Source: Eucommia ulmoides (lineage: Eukaryota > Streptophyta > Magnoliopsida > Garryales > Eucommiaceae). From it: DNA of 64,000 bases. Location: assembly GCA_016647705.1 (NCBI GenBank), contig CM028333.1, forward strand, positions 22,500,243 to 22,564,242, given 5' to 3'. How positions within the stretch are numbered: the first letter of the stretch is position 1; each line of letters opens with the position of its first letter. Under the pieces are notes generated by a model. It searched no databases. It saw only the letters and a program-made list of their open reading frames with translations, and had not been told where the DNA came from. Made by a program: the position numbers and the translations under genes. Shown piece after piece: positions 21,241 to 34,938 of the stretch.

Positions 21241-22637
21241 ATAATATTAACCCAAATTAGTATAACCATCTCAAGAAATGATTGTTTTTAGTTGTTTACA
21301 TTTTAATTTTAAATGATAAATTAAAAATAAAGCAGATTTTTTTTATAAAAAAAAAAAATACAGTTTTTTTTTCTTCATACAATCCCTATATTTGAACCTT
21401 ATTATTGTAAAAAATATTCAATTTTCGTTTTTCACTTTATTTGCCAGTGTGATGAAGTATCACAATAAATACGAAATTGATATTTCTTGTATTTTGTTAT
21501 GTAATCCGACTGATTGGCACAATTTGACATGATGTTTTCGGGTATTTTTGAACCGGTTTATTTGTGGGATGCAATCTTACATTCGGAGATATAAATATAC
21601 CAATATACAATCTTGATGTGAAAATGAATGTAGTATATTTACTGAGAAAAAATCATTTCTAAGCGAATAAAAATTATCACTTAAAGTACCCACTTGAAGC
21701 TATTGATTAATGTGTTAGGTGAGTTATCCCATATTAATTAGCTAAGAATATGAAGAGACATTTATTAATACACGAATTAGTTTTTGAAGGCAAACCCATT
21801 AAGGTAATCAAGTGTTATAGACATGAAATAAACTAATGGTCACAACATAAATAAAACCATATGTTCACCCCGCCACCAGTCCCCCATCGGACGGGCTCGG
21901 GCGTAGGCTTGGGATCGGGTTTGGGCTTGTAACTAATCATATACGTAATTGTAGATAGTTACAAAATTAATTCTGATTATTAATTCAAGAATTACACTTT
22001 GAGGACTTTCAAAGTCGTATGTTTCTTTCTCTGCTCCCTATATAAGAACATACATTCTTCTGCATATGGGCATCTAAGCATATGTTAGTTTGCATTCACG
22101 AATTTCATTTGAGTCATTGTTCTTGAAAGAAAGAGAGATTTTTGCCAATTTCTTGTTCGTTGAGCTCCTGATTTTCCTTTCTGGTACATAGAGTTATGAT
22201 TGTTGCATCTTGAGAAGCAAACACTCATCAAGCCATCAACACCACAGGAGGGGCAAAATTTGTTTTGAGGAGATATCATAATACGAAAAACTTGATCAAC
22301 CTACTCTGGTATTTGACTTTGATTTTCTTATGTTAATGTAGTAACCTTCTATATTTATTTTTCTTACTTTAATTTCAACTTCTATTTTGTAAGTTTATTG
22401 TGATATGATAATCTTGAATATTTATGTAACTAATGATGTGTTTCTTTTTTTATATAAATAATATTTAATTTTATATATTAATTATTTAATTACTTAATTT
22501 CATAATTATATTTACCAACATTTTTAAAGTAGATTTACTACAAACAAATTCTAGTTTCATTTCGTTAATATTTCAGTTTATAGAATACTTATATACATAG
22601 TTTTCTTTTATAATAACAAGTCTTCAAATAATGATGT

Positions 22638-25264
22638 TGTTGGCCCAGTGAACTACCCAAGAGGAAAGTGAATTAGGTAGTTATAAAAATTTAAGCAAAT
22701 TTCTTATCTTTGAATACTTATTAAATCAAATAATCAATTTATCCTAAATCAATTATTTATCTTTATAACGCAGCGGATAAATGTTATATAAACTAGGTGC
22801 ACACCCAAACAACAAAAAATAAATAAAATAAAAATGCAGCATATAAAGATGTATAATGGTTGATTAAGTTACTATTGGCTAATCCAGTCCTTCGAGTCCC
22901 ACGGAGAGTCGCACCTACTGAACCACTAAAATTCCTGTAAACAGATAGAAGCCAAACTTTTATACAATTATTCTTTTCACAGGCTCAGAATCAACCTTTA
23001 CAATTCCCTTTTTATAGGTTAAGAAATAACCTCTATCTATTTAACGGATTAAAGATTAACCTAATTCTATTTAGGAGGAATCACCACCTAATCATTTTCT
23101 AGGTGCAGGAATAACCTAATCTTTTTGCCAAGCTCAAAACTAACATAATCCTTTCACATACTAAGAATCAAACCTAATTTTTTTTTTAGGGTTAATTAAA
23201 TTTTATCCCCCTGTGGTTTGATCGATTTACACTTACCCCCTGTGGTTTAAAAATCGTCATTTATCCCCCCCTGTGGTTAGATTTTAAAACCACTTGCCCC
23301 CCTTAATATAGGGGGGTAAGTGCAACAAATATCTGACCATATAGGGGTAAGTTGCAATTTCCAAACCATATGGGGGTAAAATGCAAATTGACTAAACCAC
23401 AAGAGGGTAAAGTGCTATTAACTTCTTTTTTTTTTTTATATTTTGGCTAAGAATCAAACCTCACCAAAACACTCTAAGTATCATTTTTCCTGGTAAGGAT
23501 GAAACCTTTACAATTCACTCACAATTAATTTTAATCAGGAAGAATTACGCCTAAGCTCTTTTCAATGAAAAAGAGTAATCTAATTTTATGCACTAGGTAA
23601 AGATTAAATCTCAATCTCTTTATTGGAAGATATTGAAACTCTTGCTACCCCTGATTAGATATTTCCAACAATATCTAATCCGCATACAACTGACCAATTA
23701 CAAAATTCAATGAGTTTCTTCCCACTCGGAGCTTCTACCACCTCAAATCAATTTAACTAAATTTAATATCTCGATAATTACTAGTGATAGAATTAAGTGA
23801 GAAATTCAAAAATCTGATTATAAAAATAATGCGGGTAGCACAAAATTGAGCACATAATTAGATTATCACAAAAATCGTTTTAAAATAATTTTCTATGCTT
23901 TTAAAATTCAAAAATGATTTCACAAGATCAAATATTCAATTAAGCAATAATAATATATAATCAAAATAAGTAATAAAAGCTTAGAACGATATCACCAAGA
24001 AAACACCGAAATATTGCAAATCGTATCGCTAGACAGCTTAGATCGCTGACGCCAAATCAATTAACGCTTTAACTCAAGAACTTCAACAATAGAATAATCT
24101 CACGATAATCTCTCAGTATAATATCAGAATGATAACTCTTAGAAAACTCAGGAACACTTAGTTCTTGATTGATTAGGATGACAAATATTTAAAATCCTCA
24201 GGTTTATTTAAGCTGTTTTGATACACATTCTCTAATGGTTAGTTCCCACAAGATATGACACTTAAATGCACATTTAAACCTCATATATCATTACCATTCA
24301 TTCCTGATATATTTCACTTAAATATGGCATTTAAAATATTTAATTTAGTCCCCAAATTATTTCTTAATCTCAAATTATATAGATAGGAAATATTAAATGA
24401 ACTAAATTAAGAAACACTTTAATTTAATCTACCATATCTATAGAAATATCTAAATAGGAGTATCATATCTTCAATATATCCATATCCCTAAAACATCTCC
24501 AAAAGATATACCAAAAACCGACTAGTTTTGAATCAAATCTAGAAAACCCTCAGAATCTGAAACAACATGGTTGGTTGACTGGCCTTTGCCCATCGGTCGA
24601 CTGATCGATGCAAGATGCTAGCCAATCCATTCTCAAATGACGGTCAACCTGTCGGTTGAGCGATCGATTCAAGATGCTTCTCGGGCTATTTTTCGGTCTT
24701 GGTCGGTTGACCGATCTCCCTCTGTCGGTTGAGCGATCAATTCAGAGACTTCTCCATTCCCCAGCTAATGCCTATCGGTTGACCGAACCTCCTTGATCTG
24801 TTGACCGATCACTGTTGGAATAAACTTTTCTCAAATTATTTCAACAGCAAAACTTCGACGTTTTCGACCCTTTAACCGATTTCTTTTCTTGGTTAACTAA
24901 ATTGACACTATTAATCAATTTTAAATACTAATATTTCTTAGGTTAATATTTCTTCTTTAATTTCACATTGGAGCAAATATTTGAACTAATTAGGATCCTA
25001 ATAACAACACATATAAATATAAATTCATTTTTGTGTCGTGTGTGATCCTAATTGGGATACATTAAGAGTAAAAGATATTTGAATTATTTTCACCTAGTAT
25101 CTTCAGAATCTTCAATCTCTTCATCTATATAATGTCCGTCTCTGCATCATTCATAATTACTTCATGATATTATCTGGAACACTTAAATTGAAACATTCAA
25201 CAAATTCATTAGTTTCAACAAAAACATCAACACTTAATTGTCCATCAAAATTTTGAGATCAACA
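22638..25264. mobile_element. Long solo LTR (family B), nested in the Copia element, fossil
   Basis: This 2,627-bp segment starts TGTTGGCCCAGTGA and ends AATTTTGAGATCAACA. It has a perfect 5-bp duplication GATGT (22633-22637 and 25265-25269). A small MITE sits inside (about 23188-23425). It is about the same length and order as the segment at 25950-28358. Near its right third (24570-24830) it carries a cluster of CGGTTGACCGATC-like words. Confidence 0.8.
23188..23425. mobile_element. Small MITE with long inverted repeats in a T-rich target
   Basis: About 238 bp. The left end AGGGTTAATTAAATTTTATC continues CCCCTGTGGTTTGATC. The right end is the inverted form, GACTAAACCACAAGAGGGTA then AAGTGCTATTAACTTC. 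The whole element folds back on itself (CCCCCTGTGG and CCATATGGGGG). T runs flank both sides. It lies inside solo LTR family B, so it is younger than that insertion. Confidence 0.65.
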
Positions 25265-25949
25265 GATGTCAATTATTCTGGAACCCAAACAGCCACATCA
25301 CCAAATGTGACCGTTCTTGTAGCCTATCTTATGCCTGACCCCCTTAGGAAATAGGAGCAGAAGTTCGATGAAAGCTTTTTCAAGAGTTGGAAGCAAAAGA
25401 TGTAGTTCTACGTGACAACATTGAACTTTACGAGGTTTATTCACGAGGATGCTCGTCAAACATGCAAACTATAGTTGTAGTTGAAGTATGGAAACATTTT
25501 GATAATTTGTAAAAAAACTACATCTTGAACTGATAGAGTAGTACAATCTACAACGTATATTATTAAGTCACAACGATAAAAGAACTATAACAGTCTCTAC
25601 AAATAAAAAATACAAAACATAAACTACTAGGACTAAGAAATTTATAGTCGGTCCACGTTCAGACTCTCACACCAATAGGGATCTTTCTAGGCTACAAAAT
25701 GGTGGACTCAAGAACAGTCATCAATCATACTGAAGAGCTCCAAGTTATATGTCATGATATTCTACAAAAGAAATAACTCTGAGTGAATCATTCCAAGTGA
25801 TAATTGTGATTGAGAAGTTGTCATTATCGTAGGGTGACTTCAAGAATTACCTCGAGCACAAATGCAAGTAGATGACTCTGGAAGACTTGGTTCAGAAATT
25901 AAGAATCGAAGAAGAAAATTGGGTTTCTACTAAGAGTGAGAGTCGTCAT

Positions 25950-28358
25950 TGTTGGCCCAGTGAGCGGAGGATGGGTTAATTAGGTAGTGATAAAAATTAT
26001 CAAATAAATAACATTTGAAAATTCAAATAATTAATTTTAACATAAATTAATTATTATCTTTATAGCAGCGGATATGTGTTATCAAATTAGGTGCACACCC
26101 AAACAATTAAAAATAAATAAAGTAAAAATTGCAATACACCAAAATTTATACTGGTTCACCAAGTTATTATTGACTAATCCAATCTTTCGAGCCCCACGGA
26201 GAGTCGCACCTACTAATCACTATGATTCATTTAATCAGGTAGAAACCAAACCCTTACAAATTATTATTTTCTCAGGTTTAGAATCAACCTTTATAAAAAA
26301 AAAAATCACAGGTTAAAAAAGAACCTCTATCTTTTTCACAGCCTAAAGATTAACCTAATTCTATTACAGGAAGAATCACAACCTAATTCTTTTTATACCT
26401 TAGGCTAAAGAATTAAACCTCATCAAATCACTCCAAATATCCATTTACTTGGTAAGGATTGAACCGTTACAAATTCACTCAAAATTAATTCTAGTCAGAA
26501 AGAATTACGCCTACCTCTTTTCACGGGAAAAGAGTAACCTAATATTTTTATACACTAGGTAAAGATCAAACCTCAATCTCTTTACTGGAAGAGATTGAAA
26601 CTCGAAGATACCCCTGATTAGATATCCCAATAATGTCTAATCCGCACACAACTCGCTAATTACAAAATTGATAAGCTTTTCCCACTCGGAGCTTCTACCA
26701 CTTTAGATTAATTTGAACTCAATTAATGTCTTGAAACTAGTGATAGAAAGTGAGAATTTTAAAATCTGATTTTAATTAAAGCGGGTAACATTCAATTTAG
26801 CACGTAATCAGATTTTCACAAGAAATCGTTTTAAAATATTTTTCAAGCAATTTGAAGTTCAGAAAAACGATTTCAAATATTAAAATTCCAAGTAACAAAT
26901 AATAAAATCAAATATGAATTAAGAGTAAAGACTTGGAATGATGTCACCATGATACCACCGAAATAAATGTAAATGAATCGTAGTGAAACTCTAAATCGGT
27001 AATAGCAACAGCAAATTCCCAAGAACAATTCTCAAGAAAAATCTCATAATAATCTTAGTATGAATTCAGAATAATCACTCTCAAAAATCTTAGGAACTAA
27101 ATAACTCTTGAAAATTGATTGATTGGGATCATCCATAAGTGAAAAACGCAAGTCTATTTATATGGATTTAAAACAAACTCTCAAATGGCTAGTTTCCACT
27201 TGTCATGACACTTAATTACTCTTATAAACCCTTTATATTGATATGAGGCAATCCTAGTTCAATTCACCGAATTATAACTTTTAAAACATTCAATTTAATC
27301 CTTCAAATATTTCTCAATCTCAATTAGATAAGATAGAAAGAATTAAACGTACCGATTTGAAAAATAATCAAATTATATGAACCATATCTATAGAGATATC
27401 AAAATATCAATCACATCTTTCAAATAACATCGAATTCCTAAGAGATCTCTCATATTTGAACCATAAAACGGCTAGTAATGGCTACTTTTTGAAAAAATCC
27501 ACGAAATCCTCCAAACCTGAAACAATCACATCGGTTGACCGATCAAAATCCATAGGTCGATCGATCGATTCAGGTTGTAGTCCAAGCCAAAACATCTCAC
27601 CAATTGGTCGATCGCTACTCCATAGTCTGTCGACCAATCGATTCAAGATACTCCATAGGCCAATTTTCAGCTATGGTCAGTCGACCGATCGATTCAAAGA
27701 GTTCAAATATTGGCCTTAGGTCAACCGATCTCACATGATTAGTTGACCGATCGATTCAGAGAGTTCAGATTTCAGCGTAGGTCGACCAATCTCTCTTCGG
27801 TCGGTTGGCCGATCGATCTAGAGACTGCACTATTTCCAGCTACTTCTTTATCGATTGACCAATCCTTATTGGTCGGTTGACCGATCCTGCTGGAACATTT
27901 ATTCCTTAATTAATTTTAACTCCAATCTTCAACATTTTTGCCCCTTTAACTGATTTTTTTTTTCTCAGTTAACTTAATTGACACTTTAAATCAATTTTAA
28001 TTATTAATCTTCCTTAAATATATATTTCTTTAATTTTTCATAGGAGTAAATATGCTTAACTAATTAAAATCCTAATAAAAACATACATAAACATAATTTC
28101 ATTTTTGTATCGTGTGTGATCCTAATCAGGATACATCAAGAGTTAAAATTAACCTGATTTATTTTTTCCTAAATTCTTTAAAATCTCTGGTCTCTTAGTG
28201 CTTGTCTCTTTGTCAGTCTCTTGCATCCTTAACCATCTTCAATCATTTCTTCATGATAAAATCATCAATAGAACTTTTACACTGAAACACTCAATAAACT
28301 CGTTAGTTCTACCAAAAACATCAATATTTAATTGCCCATCAAAATCTTAGGATCAACA
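25950..28358. mobile_element. Long solo LTR (family B), second copy, fossil
   Basis: This 2,409-bp segment starts TGTTGGCCCAGTGA and ends AATCTTAGGATCAACA. It is flanked by GTCAT on the left and CTCAT on the right, a 5-bp duplication with one difference. It interrupts the gag region of the Copia element. Shared words with the first copy include GGTGCACACCCAAACAA and CCCACGGAGAGTCGCACCTA. A cluster of CGGTTGACCGATCGATTCA-like words lies at 27530-27900. Confidence 0.75.
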
Positions 28359-31300
28359 CTCATTCTACTGTATCTAAAGCTCATGTGATAGAGACTTAAA
28401 AGACAATCAAGAAAAGAAAGCAATCTGAATCGAGCTCAAGTGAAGTAGCTGTGAACGAAAAGGTTAAGGGAAATCGTTACGCTCATGGAAAATTGGGACA
28501 TCATGCTCAAGATTTTCACAAAAAACTTAAAACAATAAAGGATAAGAAGCCTAATAATTAGGTTAATGTGATAGAAACGGATAACCTTACTAGTAAGGTC
28601 ACCGAGATGCATTTGTCAATAGTTTTATCTGAAGCCAATCACGTTGACGACCCTAGAGAATAGTATGTGGATATTGTTGCTACCTTCCGCATTTTCTCTG
28701 ATATGAAGATATTCACCTTTTATCAGTTGATAGACTCTGGGGATAAGTTCTACATGCATAACTCTTCAATTTCTAAGATTGAAGGACATTGAAAGGTCAA
28801 TGCTGAAAATGATCTCTAGGAAAGAAATTACTTTAAACAATGTGTTGCATGCACCAAATATTTATAAGAATTTATTTTCTAGATCATTGTGAGTAAGAAG
28901 GAATTCAGTCTAGTGTTTGAGTCTGTTAAATTTGTACTCACAAAGAATGGAATATATGTTGAAAAATGCTACATGAATTAAGGCCTTTTCGAGGTAACAA
29001 TAACAAATAAAGTTGGTACTTCTACTTATATGATTGAGTTTCTAGATATGTGGCATGGTCATTTAGTACATTTTAATTGAAAAATTTCGCGTAGATTAAT
29101 TAATATGAATTTAATTTCTAATGTCAAAATAATTTAAGTCACAAATGTGAGACTTGTGTAGAATTCAAATTAACTCGAACTTTTTTTTTTTTATTTAATT
29201 AAAGGGAAAATAGAACCTCTACAATCAATTTAGATTTAAATTTTGTACAAACTAGAGTTAGAAAAGGTACTTTATTATTTTTATTGATGATTGTGTATGA
29301 TATTATTATGTTTAACTTCTAAGAAGTAAAGATGAAATATTAGACATGTTTGTGTATTATAAAACTAAAGTTGAAAATCAATTTAACAAAAAGATTAAAG
29401 TGTTATGTAGTGATAGAAGAGGTAAATATGTTATACCTTTTGGTGAGTTGTATGCACAACATGGAATAATCTATCAAACTAAAACAACTTATTCACCTCA
29501 ACAAAATATATTTGCTAAAGAAAGAACAAAGCTTCCAAAGATATGATGTATTCTTTGTTAATAAATTATGGTCTACCCCAGAACTTGTGGGGGAAGGGGG
29601 GCGCTTTTGACAAGGCATTTTATTTTAAACAAGTTACCTCATAAGAAATTAAACAAGACCTCGAATGAATTGTGGAAAGGCATGAAGACTAGCTATTCAT
29701 ATTTAAAAGTATGGATGTGTCTTGATAAAGTTGATGTTCCTGATTCTAAGAGAATTAAAATAGGACTAAAGATTATTGATTATGTATTAATTGGATATGA
29801 ATAAAATAGTAGCGCAAATAAATTTTTGGTTCATAAATCAGAAATTTAAAATGTGCATGAGAACAAGATTATTGAATCTATAAATGCATCATTCATTGAG
29901 AATGTTTTTGGGTGTAAAACTCTAGTTGAGTTGAATTCTTTAAAAAGAAATTAGTGATACTACATCTAGTAATCTCCAAGATGATGAAATTGAACCTAAA
30001 CTTAGTAAAAGGGCAAAAAAATTCAAAATATTTTGCTCCTAATTTTCATACCTATATAATAGGATATGAACTTCAAGTTTTTTGGGTTGACTATGTCTAT
30101 ACCTGAAGTACCTATTTGGAAATAGGTTGTGAATAGTAAAATTTAGTCTACCTTGCATAATCATACTTCTAAACTAGTGAATCTTCCTTCAAGAATGATA
30201 TCACTAGAATGTAAATGGATATTTAAGAACAAGATGAAAGCATATGGATTAACTGACAAATATAAAGAAAGACATTTAGTTAAAGGTTACAAGCAAAAAT
30301 GAAGTTTAGATTATTCTTATACTTATTCACCAGTGACCAAAATCACACCTATTCGTATGTTGATAGCTATTGCAACTATATTTAATTCTTAGATATATCA
30401 AATGATGGATCATAAGACTGCATTCTTGAATGGTGAATTAGATGAAAAAATCTATATAGAACAACTAAAGGATTTGTGATTCCTAGAAAAGAAAAGAAAA
30501 TACATCAACTTGTAAAATCCTCGTATGGATTGAAGCAAGCACCAAAATAATGGTACGAGAAATTTTATAGTGCTATGTTATCAAATAATTTTAAGATTGG
30601 TGAATGCCAAACATGTCTACGTTAAGACAACAAGGTCTTGTTATACTATTTTATGCTCATACGTGGATAACATGCTTATTATTGGTAGTAATGATGAGAT
30701 CATAAAATCTACAAGAACATATGTTAACTAATAAGTTTGAAATAAAGGAGGGGCAATAGCAGATGTTGTTCTTGGAATTAAAATTTCAAAAACTTTTGTA
30801 AGATTGATCTTATTGCAATCTCATTACATTGAGAAGATTCTTAAAAAATTCAACAAAGATGACTCATGCCTAGGAAGATCACCAATAGATGATGAGCAAC
30901 ATATTTTCGACAACACTTAAAAACGTATCTAAATTGGAGTATTCTAAAATAATAGGTAGTTTAATGTACATTATGAATTGTACGAGACTTGATATTGCTT
31001 ACGTGGTAACTAAATTGTGTAGGTTTGCTAGCAATCCAGTTAAGAACACTGAAAATCTATAGTGAGAATTTTGAGATATTTAAGATATACTCAAAATTAT
31101 GATATGTATTACAGGAAGAGTACAGTGATGAAAATTGGATATATGATATTAAAGACACAAAATCTATTAATGGATATGTCTTTGTATTAAGAGGATTTTT
31201 TGTGTCACGGAAATTCCACTAAGTAGACATGTATTGTCATATCCATAATGAAATATGAATTTATTGATTTAGGAGAAGAAATAAAGTGGTTTCGATAATT

Positions 31301-33345
31301 CTTGAAAAATATTCCAATATGGACTAGACATGTGCTAACTATTTGTATACATTGTAATAGACAATTTGCAATTAGAAGGGCATATGCAGTATGTATAGCG
31401 GTAAGTCTCGACAAATACATGAAGTTATAATGTTGTAAGACAGTTTCTCTCTAATAGTTTTATCTCAATTAACTATATTAAGTCAAAAGATGACATTACA
31501 CATCTGCTGACAAAAAGTCTTACGCGAGATAAAGCAAATTGGTTATTAAGTGGAATCGGCATAAAGTCTATTATAAAATAATCATCATCATAATGATATC
31601 CCAACCTAATTTACTGAAGATCCCAAGATCTAAATTTAAATGAATAAATGAATTATAAAGGTGAATGTGTATGTGTCGCTGAGTAGACAAAAATTTACTA
31701 CTCCTTCCTATGCTATAACAATACTGATTGCAATATGATTAAAGATAAGTATGAATTTTAATGATTCCTATATATGGCTCCAAGAGGGGTATAGAAGGTA
31801 CTTCTCATAGGCAATCACTTATATGAGTGAAAACTAGGTCAGTTCAGTGAGAATGAGAATACCAAATTATCTAGAAGTACTCATAACATTGTCAGGGTGT
31901 TTAGGGCCAAAATAAATGTAACCGTAGAACAAAAAGTATCTAGAAGAAAACTGTGTGATTTCTATTATCATAGCTTACATTAAAGGACGAAAAATTTAAG
32001 ACATTATGTTTACTGATTGACAAAGTAAATCTGACAAATTCTTACTAGGGAAGGCTCAAGGGGAAAAGTTATTTATCCCGATGCAGTTGTTTTCTTTTGA
32101 CTTTCTTTCTCTCTTGAGTTTGCATTACATATACATATTTATCAATAATTTTCATTCTTCTGGGGTACTAAACAAAACATTTGTTTGAATATTTTTGGAC
32201 CTGTTTCTTTGTGGGACCTAATCTTAAATTGGAACATGTGAATATATCATTATATTCTCATTGGTGAGGAAATTCATATGATATATTTATTTGTGAAATA
32301 TCATTTAGAAATGACTAAAAAATTATCACTTAAAGTACCTACTTAAAATTATTGATTGATGTATTGTGTAGTATCCCACATTGGTTGGTGAAAAATATGA
32401 AAAGTCATTTATTACTACAAGTTAGCTTTTGAAGGAAATCCAATTAGGACACTCAAGTGTTGTTGACATGCAGTAATCTAATGGTTATAAATAAATAAAA
32501 TTACATGTGCGCATCACCGCCAACCTTCCATCCTGCCAACCGACCACCATGCTAAGCCAAGCTGGGATCGAGCTTGGGCTTGGACTTCGGTTTGGGGTTG
32601 TGATCTTGGGGTCTTGAGGAACTATTGCCTTGACCTTGCTATCTTTTTAGAGAAAAGTCAATCCATAATTAGATTACCAAATCCAAACAGAGCTTATTGT
32701 GACTATTCACGGAGTTACAAGATATGAGGACTTTTCAATTTATTCCTGTTTCTTTTTCTACTCCCTATATAAGAGCAAGCATTTTTCAGCATATAGCATC
32801 CAAGTATAAGTCATTTTGCATTCACGAATTTCATCTAAGTCATTGTTCTTGCGAGAAATTTTTTGCATTGTTCATGTTCCCTGAGCTCTTGTTTTTCAGT
32901 GCCAGTACCTAGAGTTGTGATCGTTTTATTTTGGGAGAAAATCTTTTTTAAGGAGATATTATAATACAATAAACTTGATCAATTCACTATGGGATTTGAT
33001 TCTATTTTTCTTTTGTTAATGCAATAAGTGTATTTTATTTTTCAAACTGTAATTTCAACCTCTATTCTATAAGTTTATTGTGATATGAAAATCTGAAATA
33101 TTTTTACAACCATTGAAGTAAAATAATTCAGTTGTAATTTTCTACTATCGTTTTTCTATTTTCTTTTTTAAATCATTGATGAAGTTGTTATTACGTGCAT
33201 GAAATAATATTAAATTTGTATTTGATATCAATCCATTAAATATTTTGTTTTAATTATTAATTCATAATTTTCTAGGTGTAGCTAATCTTGTTTAAATTTA
33301 GAGAATCATATAAAATAAAAATTACGCGAGACAATGAATACTATA

Positions 33346-34331
33346 TGTTGATGTCGGATTCTAGACGACCTCAACAGTATGGTCTGGTCAATTGTTGGTT
33401 GAGATAATGCGCTCCCTTGCGGGAATGGAAATGGAGAAGTTCGGGATGAGGATCTCCTGACCCGAGATGGGCAAAGGTAGAGTGACCCGGGATGGGTCTG
33501 AGTTGAAACGGGCCCAAATGCCTCCTGGCCTGAGAAGAGGAAAGTTGGAATGCTTTATGATCCGAGGAGAAGTGGATCCAAGCTAAGATGAGGCAGAGCC
33601 GAGATGGAATAACATTTCGACACCTACACAAAGAACTTGCCAGGATGGTCCCGGCATGTCCCCTCCAGCGTGAGAATCAATGCTCAGGAGAAAGATTTAT
33701 AAAATTGCTACCGAGAAGAGGGAACAAATTTTGTGTACCTTTGGGTATTGGTATGCCCTCCTATATATAGGCATAGAGTAAATTAGCTTAAGGATTTAAG
33801 TATGGATTAGTGTCCCCTCAATGTCACATCAGTGTCCCATCTCGACGTGTGACCAATGAGAGGATGACAAAAAATAGTTTTATGTCGGTCATGGGCTTGT
33901 TGGCACTATTGCTGAGGCCCATAACACAAGATATTTGTAGTGGAGAAGTAATCCAGCCCATGACCCAAGAAGAACACTTTCCTACTGTAGCCGAAATAGC
34001 CGAGATGAAGAATTTGATGCCCTTCCCAGATAGCTGGAGACGGGAAGGGGGGGTTTGCTGAGGAGCTGGTGAAGTTGATTTCCAAGATAGGCAATGCCGC
34101 TGTGGAGAATGCCGAGATGGGAAAGGATTCCCCATCCCGGCGGCGACTCGTCTGCCCTTCTGGAAGAGTGTTGCTAGTTGTCTTTGGAGTAGCTAACATG
34201 GGCTAAGGTGTGCCCCTACCCGGCACAATTTTCACACTTAATTCCTAGTAGGAGTTGATTTTGATGAAGAGTTATAGGCACGTGACAATCTTCAATTGGT
34301 TGCATTGTAGTGACCATTTTAATAGTCATCA
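33346..34331. mobile_element. Solo LTR (family A), third copy, fossil
   Basis: This 986-bp segment begins TGTTGATGTCGGATTC and ends TTTTAATAGTCATCA. The 5-bp duplication CTATA is at 33341-33345 and 34332-34336. It shares the family core (GTCCCGGCATGTCCCCTCCA, then GCTCAGGAGAAAGAT) with the copies at 3896 and 20116. It sits just downstream of the Copia element. Confidence 0.8.
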
Positions 34332-34336
34332 CTATA

Positions 34337-34938
34337 CATACATATATATTAAACTAAATGTGTTGTATATGGATATCAAATTACTATGGCGTGAGAAGAA
34401 CATGAATTTATTCAATCTAATTTTTTTTCCAAGTTATGTTCCATCTTTTTCATGTTCAAATTAACAAAGGGCGCGGATTTTAATGGATAGCAAATGTGCA
34501 TGAATTGTATGAATAATTTTGAATTTATTTTTTAAGATTTTAGAAATTTAATTGTGAATGTATTAGATTGATGTGAGAGAGTGTTTTTAAAATTGTCCGA
34601 GATTATGGTTAGTTGAGGTGTTACCATACTATCTATCGGATCTGATAGAATACTGCCGATCCGGACACATCTTACCAAAAAATTAAATAAAAAATATGAA
34701 TATTTTTGACAAATATGCGTGTATTATTTTTATAAAAAAAATGAAAATAATTAAGAGCCAATTCAGACAATAGAAATATAAGACCAAGAAAAGTCAAAGC
34801 AACAAGATCGAAGCACAATAAAACCAATAGATGTACATTATTTGCATTATATTCGAGGGCATTGTTTTTATCTCTTGCAGCGCGGAGTCAACCCTCACAA
34901 ATTAACCGTGAAAACGCGCATTATATTTCACGGCAGGA
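34337..34938. other. Upstream region of the USP-domain gene
   Basis: AT-rich DNA, presumed promoter and 5' leader of the gene starting at 34939. I see no convincing TATA box at a standard distance. A short upstream frame starts at ATG 34842 and overlaps the main start in another frame, so it may act as an upstream ORF. Confidence 0.4.

Larger units (their letters stand above)
21533..33112 (+). mobile_element. Ty1/Copia retrotransposon, old and heavily broken, with nested elements
   Basis: Related LTR copies lie at about 21533-22433 and 32182-33112; the outer limits are approximate. Shared order includes TTTGTGGGA, TTATCACTTAAAGTACC, TTTTTGAAGGCAAACCCATT-like sequence and AAGTTTATTGTGATATGA. 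Inside, on the plus strand, are parts of gag (about 25.3-25.9 and 28.4-28.6 kb), protease (about 28.7 kb), integrase (29.1-29.9 kb), reverse transcriptase (30.1-30.9 kb; ECKWIFKNKMKAYGLTDKY is clear) and RNase H (31.0-31.6 kb). It is broken many times (well over ten breaks). The LTRs differ strongly by eye, so the insertion is old. Two long solo LTRs are nested in it at 22638-25264 and 25950-28358. Confidence 0.75.
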
